Below are positions 45,249 through 54,755 of a stretch of 64,000 bases of DNA, one piece after another. Both the position numbers and the translations under genes were made by a program. The notes under the pieces are model-generated. The model searched no databases, was not told the DNA's origin, and saw only the letters and a list, made by a program, of their open reading frames with translations. The number at the start of each line of letters is the position of its first letter. Positions within the stretch are counted from its first letter, which is position 1. Source of the stretch: CAIKLP01 sp965279595 (GTDB lineage Bacteria; Bacteroidota; Bacteroidia; Sphingobacteriales; Sphingobacteriaceae); contig OZ257246.1 of assembly GCA_965279595.1 (NCBI GenBank), forward strand, positions 1,302,001 through 1,366,000, written 5' to 3'.

Positions 45249-46766
45249 TTAAACGCCTTCTGCATAACCCCATTCTGATTCTGTTTTAGAGTCTTTAATT
45301 ACTAAGCCTTGTTGCTTGAAGTTAGCTCTTATTAAATCAACTAATGCAAAATCTTTTTCTGCTCTAGCAGTTCTGTAATTCTCCATCCATGATTCAATTA
45401 AAGCTATTGGATTTTCTCCCTCTAACATTTTTTCTTCAGAAATGCCTAACACATCTTCAGTAAAAGTAATGTAAGTCTTAATCAATTTTTCAAAACTGCC
45501 TTTTGATAAGCTAGCACTTGCTAAAGCATTTGATTTTATCGAATTAATCCTCTTCAATAAATTATATAATGCAGCAATACTCATCGCTGAATTGAAATCA
45601 GCATTCAAACCATCATAAACATCTTGACATTCAACTAAGATTTCTTCTGAAAGTTTTGTATCAACTTCAACAGAAGCATTTTCTTGATAGCTTAATGATT
45701 TAGCGGTTCTCAAGCCATTGATCATTTTCTTTAATCCTTTATCAGCTGCTTGCAAAGCTTCGTTAGAAAAATCTAATGTGCTTCTATAATGAGCTTGTAA
45801 AAAAAAGAAACGTACAGTTAAAGGATGATAAGCTTGTGTTAATAAAGGATGATCACCATTGAAAAACTGGTTTAAGTTAATGGCATTACCCAATGACTTA
45901 CCCATTTTTTTTCCATTCAGAGTAATCATATTATTATGCATCCAATATTTTGCAGGAGTGACATTGTTTGAAGCTTTTGATTGTGCTATTTCACACTCGT
46001 GATGTGGAAATAATAAATCCATTCCACCACCATGAATATCAAAATGCTCACCTAAATATTTACTGCTCATAGCTGAACATTCAATATGCCAACCTGGGAA
46101 ACCAGCTGACCATGGTGAATTCCATCTCATGATATGTTCAGGTGAAGCTTTTTTCCAAAGAGCAAAATCGAATGAGTTTTTCTTTTCTTCTTTACCTTCC
46201 AAACTTCTTCTTTCTTCTCCTGCATGAGCAATTAAATCTTCCAATATTCTACCTGAAAGTTCACCATAATTATGGGACTCGTTGTATTTCAATACATCAA
46301 AATAAACTGAACCATTAGAAATATAAGCAAGTCCGGCAGCTAATATTTTTTCAACCATTTCAATTTGTTCAATGATATGGCCTGATGCTCTAGGTTCAAT
46401 GCTTGGTCTAATGATGTTTAGTTTATCCATCATTTCATGATAAGCATTGGTATATAATTGAACAACCTCCATAGGCTCCAATTTTTCTAATCTTGCTTTT
46501 TTTGCAATTTTATCATCACCTTCATCCGCATCATTTTCAAGGTGACCTACATCAGTGATGTTTCTTACATACCTTACTTTATATCCACAATGTGTTAAAT
46601 AGCGAAAGACCAAATCGAAGGTGGAAGCTGATCGTGCATGCCCTAAATGTGGATCACCATAAACAGTAGGTCCACATAAATACATGCCTACATGCGGTGC
46701 ACTAATGGGTTCGAAAATTTCTTTTTTTCTACTTAAAGAATTGTATAGGCTAATCACTTGACTCAT
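45249..46766 (-). CDS. cysS: Cysteinyl-tRNA synthetase
   Basis: 505 aa class I enzyme. The zinc-binding cysteine at C31 (CGPTVYGDPHLGHAR) and HLGH (40-43, the HIGH motif) lie at the N-terminus. The second signature is GKKMGKSLGN rather than KMSKS, a variant I believe common in this phylum. A perfect TAnnTTTG box ends 5 nt before the ATG, implying a leaderless or nearly leaderless message. Confidence 0.97.
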   Translation of the reverse strand: MSQVISLYNSLSRKKEIFEPISAPHVGMYLCGPTVYGDPHLGHARSASTFDLVFRYLTHCGYKVRYVRNITDVGHLENDADEGDDKIAKKARLEKLEPMEVVQLYTNAYHEMMDKLNIIRPSIEPRASGHIIEQIEMVEKILAAGLAYISNGSVYFDVLKYNESHNYGELSGRILEDLIAHAGEERRSLEGKEEKKNSFDFALWKKASPEHIMRWNSPWSAGFPGWHIECSAMSSKYLGEHFDIHGGGMDLLFPHHECEIAQSKASNNVTPAKYWMHNNMITLNGKKMGKSLGNAINLNQFFNGDHPLLTQAYHPLTVRFFFLQAHYRSTLDFSNEALQAADKGLKKMINGLRTAKSLSYQENASVEVDTKLSEEILVECQDVYDGLNADFNSAMSIAALYNLLKRINSIKSNALASASLSKGSFEKLIKTYITFTEDVLGISEEKMLEGENPIALIESWMENYRTARAEKDFALVDLIRANFKQQGLVIKDSKTESEWGYAEGV

Positions 46767-46770
46767 AATA

Positions 46771-46778
46771 CAAACATA
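46771..46778 (-). promoter_or_regulatory. TAnnTTTG -7 box for cysS
   Basis: Minus-strand TATGTTTG. Its last base lies 5 nt from the A of the ATG at 46766. Confidence 0.6.
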
Positions 46779-46844
46779 CTGAATATAGCGGCATTTTTAA
46801 ATATCTGCCAACTACAATTATTAGAATTTGATAATAAAATTTAC

Positions 46845-47951
46845 TTATGGTTTTAAAACTACAACTACTGGATAGTGGTCTGAGTATTTTTTCTTGATTA
46901 CTTTATAATCAAGTATTTCTATTTGTGGACTACAGAGAATATGGTCAATTTGAAAATTGGGGAATGCACCTCCATAGGTAATTCCAAGTCCACTTCCTTT
47001 TTCTTCAAATGCACTAATTAATCCATTTGAGATTACATTGAATGCATACGAGTTTGGAGTATCGTTAAAATCTCCAGCAATTATTACTTTATATGGACTA
47101 TCATCAATTAAGTCTTTTACCTTTTCTGCTTGTGTTGCTCTTCGAATAAATGCACTTTTCAATCTAGAACCTATTCTTTTAGATGATTTTAAATCCGGTT
47201 CAACCTCAGAAGTAACTTTATTTAAATATGAATAATCTTCTGGCTGAAAACTGATAGATTGTAAATGTATATTGAGTAAACGAAAAGTATCTGCATTGAT
47301 AATAATATCTGCATAAGTACACATATTTGCATGAGGTTCTTCATAAAATGCCAATTTGTGGTAATTGATTATTTTATATTTTGAAAAAATAGCTTGTGAC
47401 ATCATTTCATTTTCAATTGAATCAAATGATTGGTATTTGAAATATTTATAATTCCCTAATTTCATTAAAGAATCTTTGATATTATATTCACCTTTTTTTC
47501 TTGTATAAAATTCTTGAAAGCAGATTATATCAGCCTCTTCATCTAAAATCATTTGAAGCATGGCATGTTTAGATTTCTTATCGTACTTATTTGTTTGAAA
47601 AGGTCGAAAACTATGCGCATTATAGGTCATCATCTTCAAACTTGAATCTTCATTAAAAGTATGTTCATTTGAAATTCGAAGTGCTATAATTTTTGGGTGA
47701 ACTTGATAGCCAACAGCAATGCTGAATAAAGAAATTAATGCAACCCATCTTAATCTCAATGCCCAAATCAACACAAAAATTAAATTAATTAAAAGAATAA
47801 ATGGGTAGGCTAATCCAATGAAAGCAACTGGCCAAAATACAGAAGGATTAATCCAAGCAGAAGTATATGAAATCAACAATCCCAATGCAGCAATTACATT
47901 GAAAAAAACCAATACCCAATGTATGAATGATTTCTTGTTAGTTTTTGCCAT
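46845..47951 (-). CDS. Endonuclease/exonuclease/phosphatase-family membrane protein
   Basis: 368 aa. Three N-terminal helices (about 10-90) precede an EEP catalytic domain. Visible motifs are MMTYNAHSF, CFQEFY (catalytic Glu), AGDFNDTPNS and the terminal SDHYPVVV (catalytic His). The family covers phosphodiesterases acting on DNA, inositides or lipids; the membrane anchor suggests an envelope substrate. It follows the rhomboid gene by 4 nt in a mutL-rhomboid-rhomboid-EEP run. Confidence 0.9.
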   Translation of the reverse strand: MAKTNKKSFIHWVLVFFNVIAALGLLISYTSAWINPSVFWPVAFIGLAYPFILLINLIFVLIWALRLRWVALISLFSIAVGYQVHPKIIALRISNEHTFNEDSSLKMMTYNAHSFRPFQTNKYDKKSKHAMLQMILDEEADIICFQEFYTRKKGEYNIKDSLMKLGNYKYFKYQSFDSIENEMMSQAIFSKYKIINYHKLAFYEEPHANMCTYADIIINADTFRLLNIHLQSISFQPEDYSYLNKVTSEVEPDLKSSKRIGSRLKSAFIRRATQAEKVKDLIDDSPYKVIIAGDFNDTPNSYAFNVISNGLISAFEEKGSGLGITYGGAFPNFQIDHILCSPQIEILDYKVIKKKYSDHYPVVVVLKP

Positions 47952-47955
47952 TGAT

Positions 47956-48843
47956 TTATTTATTACTTGCTTTAAAAAGTTGTTCTTTCTCGGTAGCGTT
48001 TAAACTTTCATAACCCGACTTTGAAATTTTATCTAAAATTTTATCAATTATTTCTTGCGAAGGATTGCTATTGTTATTTCTATTTGTTGACCCATTATTT
48101 CTATAAGAAACCTTTATTGTTTTTTTGCGATTAAAAATATTTCCTATTTTCTGAATGGGTTTGTCTATTATTTCTGCAATATCAGTTCCGTTTTGTAATA
48201 ATTTGATGAATAGGAAACCTAACAATGCACCTCCTAAATGGGCAATATGTCCACCCGAATTATCAGAAGAAATACCAATCAAATCTATTAATAAATAAAA
48301 TGCTGCGATGTATTTCAATCTAATGGCTCCAAAGATAGCAAGTACAATAGAATAGTTAGGCAGTAAGGTAGCAGCGGCAAATACTATAGCCATAATAGAT
48401 GCGGAGGCTCCCAATGCCCTTGATGTAGCTATAGAATTTTGAAAGATAGGGAATAGGTTAAAAAACAGAATGTATAGCAAGCCACCAAATACTCCGCCAA
48501 TTAAATAGAGGTAAATAAACTTTTTCTTTCCTAAATATTCAACTATTAAATTACCGAACCAATATAGCACTAGCATATTAAAGAGTATATGAAAAATGCG
48601 TTCGTGTAAAAATTGGTAGGTAAATAGCGACCAAGGTTTCTTTAATAGAGAAGGGATGGATGCTGGAACTGCAAATTGATTTAAAATAAATTCACGAATA
48701 GGGTTCGCAGTATTAAATAAGAAAAAAACAATAGAAGTTAATGCAATGAATAGAAATACCAATGCATTATATATAATGAATCTCATCACGGGATTTCGTG
48801 AGTCTTGATAGGCAATTTTTATATCGTTAAAAATAGAACTCAT
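47956..48843 (-). CDS. Rhomboid-family intramembrane serine protease (second copy)
   Basis: 295 aa, six helices. Catalytic Ser is in RALGASASIMAIV (GASA variant of GxSG), and catalytic His in GGHIAHLGGALLGF. The C-terminal about 80 residues are polar and include an NRNNNS-rich linker. Only one base separates it from the other rhomboid gene. Confidence 0.92.
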   Translation of the reverse strand: MSSIFNDIKIAYQDSRNPVMRFIIYNALVFLFIALTSIVFFLFNTANPIREFILNQFAVPASIPSLLKKPWSLFTYQFLHERIFHILFNMLVLYWFGNLIVEYLGKKKFIYLYLIGGVFGGLLYILFFNLFPIFQNSIATSRALGASASIMAIVFAAATLLPNYSIVLAIFGAIRLKYIAAFYLLIDLIGISSDNSGGHIAHLGGALLGFLFIKLLQNGTDIAEIIDKPIQKIGNIFNRKKTIKVSYRNNGSTNRNNNSNPSQEIIDKILDKISKSGYESLNATEKEQLFKASNK

Positions 48844-48844
48844 T

Positions 48845-49669
48845 TTAAAATCTTCTAAATCTATTTCGATCCCAATATTTAATTAAAATAAATCCGAAAA
48901 GCATACCACCTAAATGTGCAAAATGTGCAATGTTATCACTTGGATTATTTTGCAGCCCGCTGTATAATTCAAAGGCGCCATATAAAGCAACAAAGTATTT
49001 GGCTTTAATAGGAAATAAGAAATAAATATAAATTAAAGTATTAGGGAAAAGCATGCCATAAGCTAAAAGCACACCAAACACTGCACCTGATGCACCAACA
49101 GTTGGTGTGTTCATTTTCAAATCTACTAACTCTTTAGCTATTGAAATCGAATTGTCTTTTAAAGAAATTGAACCTGGATTTAAATTCCAAGCATCAACTA
49201 TTTGAATGAAAATTGGCTTATAGCTACTAGGCACATTATTAAAAACAAATGCTTCAAAATCTTTTGGATTAGGGTTGCTTACATATATATTTACTGCATT
49301 TACTAATGGTTGTAATTCTATAAAATTCACTAAAGTATGAAGCAGTGCAGCTCCAATTCCTGTGACAAAATAGAAAATCAAAAATCTTTTTGGTCCCCAG
49401 ACATTTTCAAGCATTGCTCCAAACATCCATAATGCAAGCATGTTGGAGAATAAGTGGAAAAAATTTCCATGCATGAATAAGTGAGAAATTATTTGATAAG
49501 GTTTAAATGAATCACTTGCGGGGTAGTATAAAGCAAATAAATCTTTCAAATCATAATGTAAGGTATTTTCAAGTATATAAGTACTGATAAAAACCAATGC
49601 ATTAATGATGAGTAAATTTTTTACTACAGTTGGTAATAAATTAAATCCTTGTGGTCTATAATTATCCAT
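48845..49669 (-). CDS. Rhomboid-family intramembrane serine protease (first copy)
   Basis: About 274 aa. Catalytic Ser in TVGASGAVFG and catalytic His in IAHFAHLGGMLFG, with the family HxxxN pair (HLFSN) in an early helix. I prefer the start MDNYRPQGF at 49669, as the longer frame to 49693 overlaps mutL by 8 nt. The insertion of about 60 residues between the HLFSN helix and the Ser motif makes it longer than the second copy in that part. Confidence 0.9.
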   Translation of the reverse strand: MDNYRPQGFNLLPTVVKNLLIINALVFISTYILENTLHYDLKDLFALYYPASDSFKPYQIISHLFMHGNFFHLFSNMLALWMFGAMLENVWGPKRFLIFYFVTGIGAALLHTLVNFIELQPLVNAVNIYVSNPNPKDFEAFVFNNVPSSYKPIFIQIVDAWNLNPGSISLKDNSISIAKELVDLKMNTPTVGASGAVFGVLLAYGMLFPNTLIYIYFLFPIKAKYFVALYGAFELYSGLQNNPSDNIAHFAHLGGMLFGFILIKYWDRNRFRRF

Positions 49670-49685
49670 ATAATTTTTTAAATGC

Positions 49686-51524
49686 TTACCCAAACATTTT
49701 GGTAATTTCTTCTAAACTTAATTTAATAAAACTAGATTTTCCAGTAATTCCAATTTGAGGTAACTTACATGCAAACAGTTCATCTATCAGATTGTTCATT
49801 TCTTCAATACTTAACACTTTGCCAGCTCTAATTGCTGATTGTCTTGCCAATGATTTTGCAATCTGTTCTTTTTTGTCAAATTTTGTAATAGCACTTTGTT
49901 GTTTATAATTTTCTAGCAAACCTAAAAGTGTTTGTTCATCATTGCTGCTTTCAATTTCAGCTGGTACTCCATGAACTACAATGGTATTTTTTCCAAACTC
50001 TCGGATATCGAATCCTAATTTCTTCAAATCATCTTCCAATTCTTTCACAAGTTCAAAATCTGAAGAGTTTAAATGAATAGATTGAGGAAATAAGCATTGC
50101 TGACTTACACCTTGATTGTTTTCAATTAATTCAGTGAAACGTTCAAAAAGAATTCTTTCGTGTGCTGATTGTTGATCAATTAAAAGAATTCCTGTTTTAA
50201 TTGAAGTGATAATATATCTCTGATGCAATTGAAATGTTGATCGTTCTGTTAGTCCAGTATTTGTTATAGGACTATCATTTTCTTCAATAATTTTCATTTG
50301 TGCATCATCTCTATGTGATGCAATTTCATATATGGTTTCCCAACCTGAAACAGGATTTCTTTTAATATTTTCTGAAGGTGTTGGGTAGTTAACTTTAACA
50401 TTTGCACTATATCCAAATGGATTAAAATCAGGGTTAACAGCTATTGTTGGAATCTTAATTTCATCTGTATTTGGGTCAAATGGTTTTAAATTTCTAAAAC
50501 TAGTTTCTGAATTAAAATCAATGGTTGGGCTAATATTGTATCTGCCTAAAGCTCTTTTTATTGCTGCTCTTAAAACAGCATATATTATTTTTTCGTCTTC
50601 AAACTTTATTTCAGTTTTTGTTGGATGAACATTAATGTCTAAATGTTTAGGATCAACTTCTAAAAATAAAACATATAATGGAAAGCTATCATCAGGTAAT
50701 AATTGATCAAATGCATTATTCACTGCGTGATTTAAATAGCCATCTTTTATAAACCTTCTGTTTACAAAAAAGAATTGCTCTCCTCTAGTTTTTTTTGCGA
50801 ATTGAGGTTTGCCAATAAATCCATCAATACTTACCTGTTCAGTACTTTCTTCAACAGGTACTAATCTTTCAGAATAATTATTTCCAAATAGATTGCTAAT
50901 TCTTTGTTTTAAGTTGGAAGCAGGTAAATGAAACATTTCATTTCCATCATGATGAAGACTGAAAAAAACTTCTGGGTGCGCCAATGCTTGACGTTGAAAT
51001 TCATCTATTATATGACGAAGTTCAACTGGATTTGATTTTAGAAAATTTCTTCTAGCTGGAATGGAATAAAATAAGTTTTTAACAGAAATAGAAGTGCCAT
51101 CAATTATGCTTGTAGGTTCAATGGTTATTAATTGAGAGGCTTCTATTTTTAATAATGTGCCAGCTTTGTCTTCTAGTCTTTTCGTTTTCAATTCAACTTG
51201 TGAAACTGCTGCAATAGAGGCCATGGCTTCACCTCTAAATCCCATGGTTTTGATCTTAAATAAATCTTCAGCTAATGAAAGTTTTGACGTAGCATGTCTT
51301 TCAAAGCACATTCTAGCATCAGTTTCAGACATTCCTAACCCATTGTCAATAACTTGAATTAAGGTTTTGCCTGCTTCTTTTAGTATAATTTTAATAGAAG
51401 AAGCTCTTGCATCCACCGCATTCTCTATCAGTTCTTTAACTGCTGATGCTGGCCGTTGAATAACCTCGCCAGCTGCAATTTGATTGGCAACAGAATCAGG
51501 AAGTAAGTGAATAATATTGGACAT
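49686..51524 (-). CDS. mutL: DNA mismatch repair protein MutL
   Basis: 612 aa. The GHKL ATPase motifs are intact: ELIENAVDA, DNGLGM, TMGFRGEAMASI. The C-terminal domain retains the DQHAxxE endonuclease region only in altered form (DQQSAHERILFE), and the other metal-site motifs (ACxxAIKA-like and CPHGRP) read ARQSAIRAGK and CKLPQIG. Nuclease activity is therefore doubtful. It is the first gene of the minus-strand mutL-rhomboid-rhomboid-EEP run. Confidence 0.95.
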   Translation of the reverse strand: MSNIIHLLPDSVANQIAAGEVIQRPASAVKELIENAVDARASSIKIILKEAGKTLIQVIDNGLGMSETDARMCFERHATSKLSLAEDLFKIKTMGFRGEAMASIAAVSQVELKTKRLEDKAGTLLKIEASQLITIEPTSIIDGTSISVKNLFYSIPARRNFLKSNPVELRHIIDEFQRQALAHPEVFFSLHHDGNEMFHLPASNLKQRISNLFGNNYSERLVPVEESTEQVSIDGFIGKPQFAKKTRGEQFFFVNRRFIKDGYLNHAVNNAFDQLLPDDSFPLYVLFLEVDPKHLDINVHPTKTEIKFEDEKIIYAVLRAAIKRALGRYNISPTIDFNSETSFRNLKPFDPNTDEIKIPTIAVNPDFNPFGYSANVKVNYPTPSENIKRNPVSGWETIYEIASHRDDAQMKIIEENDSPITNTGLTERSTFQLHQRYIITSIKTGILLIDQQSAHERILFERFTELIENNQGVSQQCLFPQSIHLNSSDFELVKELEDDLKKLGFDIREFGKNTIVVHGVPAEIESSNDEQTLLGLLENYKQQSAITKFDKKEQIAKSLARQSAIRAGKVLSIEEMNNLIDELFACKLPQIGITGKSSFIKLSLEEITKMFG

Positions 51525-51583
51525 TCTTTATAAAAATTATCTTTGTTGAGAACTTTCATCTCAATGTTTTATACTTGATTTAT

Positions 51584-51591
51584 TAGTTTTG
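51584..51591 (+). promoter_or_regulatory. TAnnTTTG -7 box upstream of the GH3/beta-lactamase gene
   Basis: TAGTTTTG matches the consensus; a leader of about 58 nt precedes the ATG at 51653. Confidence 0.55.
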
Positions 51592-51652
51592 CGTAAATAA
51601 TTTTAATTTTATCAACCTAGCACAAAAATATAAAAAAAATCGGGCTCGAATT

Positions 51653-54577
51653 ATGCGAAAACACCTCTCTATACTTATCTTTTCCCTTTTTTTATCCACA
51701 TCGCATACAATAGCTCAAACAGTTGATACTCCTAAGGCCAAACAATGGATTGATTCTGTAATGAATTCATTAACTCCAGACGAAAGGATTGGGCAATTAT
51801 TCATGGTTGCGGCCTTTTCTAACAAGGATTCTACTCATGTTCATGATATTATACATTTAGTTAGAGATGCAAAGATAGGGGGCCTTTGCTTTTTTCAAGG
51901 TGGGCCAGTTCGAGAAGCTGTGCTTACTAATTTTTATCAAAGTGTAGCTAAAGTGCCACTATTAATTTCAATGGATGCGGAATGGGGAATTTCCATGCGA
52001 TTGGATAGTACCATTAGATATCCTAAGCAAATGACTCTTGGTGCCATAGCAGACAACCAATTAATATATGATTTCGGTAAAGAAACAGCAAGGCAGTGTA
52101 AACGAATTGGGATTCATTTGAATTTTGCACCAGTAGTTGATGTAAATAATAATCCACGTAATCCGGTTATCAATGATCGTTCTTTTGGAGAAGATAAATA
52201 TAAAGTTGCTGCAAAAGGAATTGAATATATGAGAGGCATGCAAGACAATGGAGTACTTGCTAATGCAAAACATTTTCCTGGTCATGGAAATACCGACAAA
52301 GATTCTCATTTTACATTACCAGTAATTTCAAGATCTAAATTAGAAATGGATTCTTTAGAGCTTTATCCATTTAAAGAATTAATTAAGCGTGGACTTTCTA
52401 GTGCAATGGTTGCTCACTTATTTATTCCTGCTTATGATAGTTCTAAAAATGCAGCAGCATCTATTTCAAAAGCTGTGATAACTGATTTGTTGAAAGATCA
52501 ATTGAAATTTAATGGGTTGATTTTTACTGATGCTTTAAATATGAAGGCAGTTGCATCTAATTTCCCTCCTGGAGTGATAGATGTAAAAGCCTTGTTGGCT
52601 GGCAATGATATGTGCCTGTATTCTGAGAATGTCCCAGTTGCAATTTCTGAAATTAAAAAAGCAATTCTCAATTTTGAAATTACTCAAGATGAAATTGATT
52701 TAAAAGTGAGAAGGATACTTTTTGCCAAATACCAAGCGGGTTTGAATAATTACCAACCTGTTTCTATTAATGGAATTTATGAAGACTTGAATTCAAATGA
52801 AGCAAAGTTAATAAGCATGAAGCTTTATGAAAATGCAATAACTTTATTGGAGAATAGAAATAATTTAGTGCCTCTAAAAAATTTAGAAGATAGAACAATT
52901 GCTGCAATAAGTATTGGCGCTGATATTAATAATGAATTTTTAAATACCTGCCAGAATTATGCCCCAATAACTACTTTTGCGTTAAAAAAAGATGCATCAT
53001 TGAATGACTTTGATTTCTTAAATAAAAATTTAGAAAATTATAACACGGTAGTTGTTGGTCTACATGACATGTCAAGGAATGAAGGCAAGAATTTTTCCAT
53101 TAGTAAACAAACAAAGGATTTTCTCGGAAATTTGAGTGCTCATAGGAATGTGATTTTAGTTGTGTTTGGTAATGCATATAGTTTAAGAAATTTCGATAAT
53201 ATGGCCCCAATTGTCTTGGCTTATGAGGACAACGAGTTTACTAGAAGTTTATCTGCGCAACTTATTTTTGGTGGAATTGCTGCAAAAGGAACAATGCCAG
53301 TTACAGCTTCTCCGTTATTTCAAGGAGGAGATGGTTATATAATAGATAAAACTATTCGGTTGAAATATACACTTCCAGAAGAGGTTGGAATTGATTCAAA
53401 AGATTTAAGCCAAATAGATAATTTAGTAAATAAAGCAATATCAAATAAAGCAACGCCAGGTTGTCAAATTTTGGTTGCAAAAGATGGTAAAGTAATTTAT
53501 AAAAAGTCTTTTGGAACACATACTTATGAAAGCTATCAAAAAGTCTCAAATAATGATTTATATGATCTTGCTTCTCTAACGAAAATATTATCAACAAATT
53601 TAGCAGTGATGGAAATGGTTAATCATGGGAAGTTGGATATTAATAAAAAACTGAGTCATTATGATCCATTAGTAAAAGGTACAAACAAAAAAAATATTTT
53701 AATTAAAGATTTGTTGACCCATAGAGCTGGGTTAATTCCATTTATTCCATTTTGGAAGGAATCGTTAATTGTGAATAAGGATGGATCAACTAATTATGCA
53801 AATGATTCATCGCAAATTTTTCCTACAAGAGTAGCGGATAGATTATTTCTAAGATATGATTACCAAAATAAAATTAAGTTTAGTATTTATTCTTCAGACT
53901 TAAAGGATGCTGGTAAGTATGTGTATTCTGATCTTAGTTTTTATTTTATGAAAGAAGTAGTTGAACATTATACAAAGCAATCTTTATCAGATTTTGTTCA
54001 GCAAAATTATTATAAGAAACTTGGTTTGTCAACCATGACATATAACCCATTGAAGAAATTTTTGACTAATAGAATTATTCCAACGGAAAATGATACCATT
54101 TTCAGAAAGCAATTATTAGATGGATATGTTCATGATCAAGGTGCTGCAATGCTAGGAGGTATAGCTGGCCATGCAGGTTTGTTTTCTAATGCAAATGATG
54201 TTGCCATTATTATGCAGATGCTTTTAAATAATGGTGTTTATGGTGATAAACAGTTTTACAATCCAAGTACAGTTGAAAAATTTACTGCTCAACAATTACC
54301 AAATAATAGAAGAGGTTTAGGTTTTGATAAACCGGAATTTGATTTGAGTAAGTCAAGCCCTACATGTAAAAGTGCTTCTTTGAAAACCTTCGGACATACA
54401 GGATTTACTGGAACTTGTGCTTGGGCTGATCCGGAAAATGGTTTGGTTTATATATTCCTTTCAAATAGGATTAACCCTTCAGCTGAAAATAAGAAATTGC
54501 TAGAAATGAATGTAAGAACTGATATTCAAGAAGTAATTTATCAAGCAATAAATAAAAAGAAAATTAAGGTTGAATAA
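51653..54577 (+). CDS. Glycoside hydrolase family 3 / serine beta-lactamase-like fusion
   Basis: 974 aa. A signal peptide (ILIFSLFLSTSHTIAQ) is followed by a GH3 N-terminal barrel (about 35-370), with KHFPGHG (206-212) and nucleophile D293 in FTDALNMKAV, typical of beta-N-acetylglucosaminidases (NagZ-like). A middle region of about 220 residues resembles the GH3 C-terminal alpha/beta sandwich. The last third (about 595-965) is a class C beta-lactamase/PBP-like domain with SLTK (S641, K644), YSD and HTG motifs. The fusion suggests coupled trimming of muropeptide sugar and peptide in the periplasm. Substrate is inferred. Confidence 0.9.
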   Translation: MRKHLSILIFSLFLSTSHTIAQTVDTPKAKQWIDSVMNSLTPDERIGQLFMVAAFSNKDSTHVHDIIHLVRDAKIGGLCFFQGGPVREAVLTNFYQSVAKVPLLISMDAEWGISMRLDSTIRYPKQMTLGAIADNQLIYDFGKETARQCKRIGIHLNFAPVVDVNNNPRNPVINDRSFGEDKYKVAAKGIEYMRGMQDNGVLANAKHFPGHGNTDKDSHFTLPVISRSKLEMDSLELYPFKELIKRGLSSAMVAHLFIPAYDSSKNAAASISKAVITDLLKDQLKFNGLIFTDALNMKAVASNFPPGVIDVKALLAGNDMCLYSENVPVAISEIKKAILNFEITQDEIDLKVRRILFAKYQAGLNNYQPVSINGIYEDLNSNEAKLISMKLYENAITLLENRNNLVPLKNLEDRTIAAISIGADINNEFLNTCQNYAPITTFALKKDASLNDFDFLNKNLENYNTVVVGLHDMSRNEGKNFSISKQTKDFLGNLSAHRNVILVVFGNAYSLRNFDNMAPIVLAYEDNEFTRSLSAQLIFGGIAAKGTMPVTASPLFQGGDGYIIDKTIRLKYTLPEEVGIDSKDLSQIDNLVNKAISNKATPGCQILVAKDGKVIYKKSFGTHTYESYQKVSNNDLYDLASLTKILSTNLAVMEMVNHGKLDINKKLSHYDPLVKGTNKKNILIKDLLTHRAGLIPFIPFWKESLIVNKDGSTNYANDSSQIFPTRVADRLFLRYDYQNKIKFSIYSSDLKDAGKYVYSDLSFYFMKEVVEHYTKQSLSDFVQQNYYKKLGLSTMTYNPLKKFLTNRIIPTENDTIFRKQLLDGYVHDQGAAMLGGIAGHAGLFSNANDVAIIMQMLLNNGVYGDKQFYNPSTVEKFTAQQLPNNRRGLGFDKPEFDLSKSSPTCKSASLKTFGHTGFTGTCAWADPENGLVYIFLSNRINPSAENKKLLEMNVRTDIQEVIYQAINKKKIKVE

Positions 54578-54752
54578 TTATAATTGGGTATAAGTTTCTA
54601 AGCTGGTTAAATAGGAATTTTTTGCTATGGTCAAAACTCTTACTACCCATTAATTCATAATGTTTTATAAATTGATTAAATAAATCTGGATTACCTTTTT
54701 TAAATGCTTCCAGATTTATTTTTTTCTTTAAAATAAATTCTTCAAAAGTCAT
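54564..54752 (-). CDS. Small conserved Bacteroidota protein (62 aa)
   Basis: 62 aa with a strongly polar helical composition (MTFEEFILKKKINLEAFKKG ... MGSKSFDHSKKFLFNQLRNL). The pattern resembles a small uncharacterised protein I have seen in many Bacteroidota. It begins 3 nt after the threonine dehydrogenase stop, so it is likely co-transcribed, and its 3' end overlaps the GH3 gene by 14 nt. Function unknown. Confidence 0.68.
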   Translation of the reverse strand: MTFEEFILKKKINLEAFKKGNPDLFNQFIKHYELMGSKSFDHSKKFLFNQLRNLYPIIIIQP

Positions 54753-54755
54753 ATC

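Noticed and set aside
45249..46766. KMGKS in place of KMSKS in cysteinyl-tRNA synthetase as a possible defect
   Set aside because: The lysines that matter are kept, and I believe this variant is common in the phylum, so it is not considered unusual.
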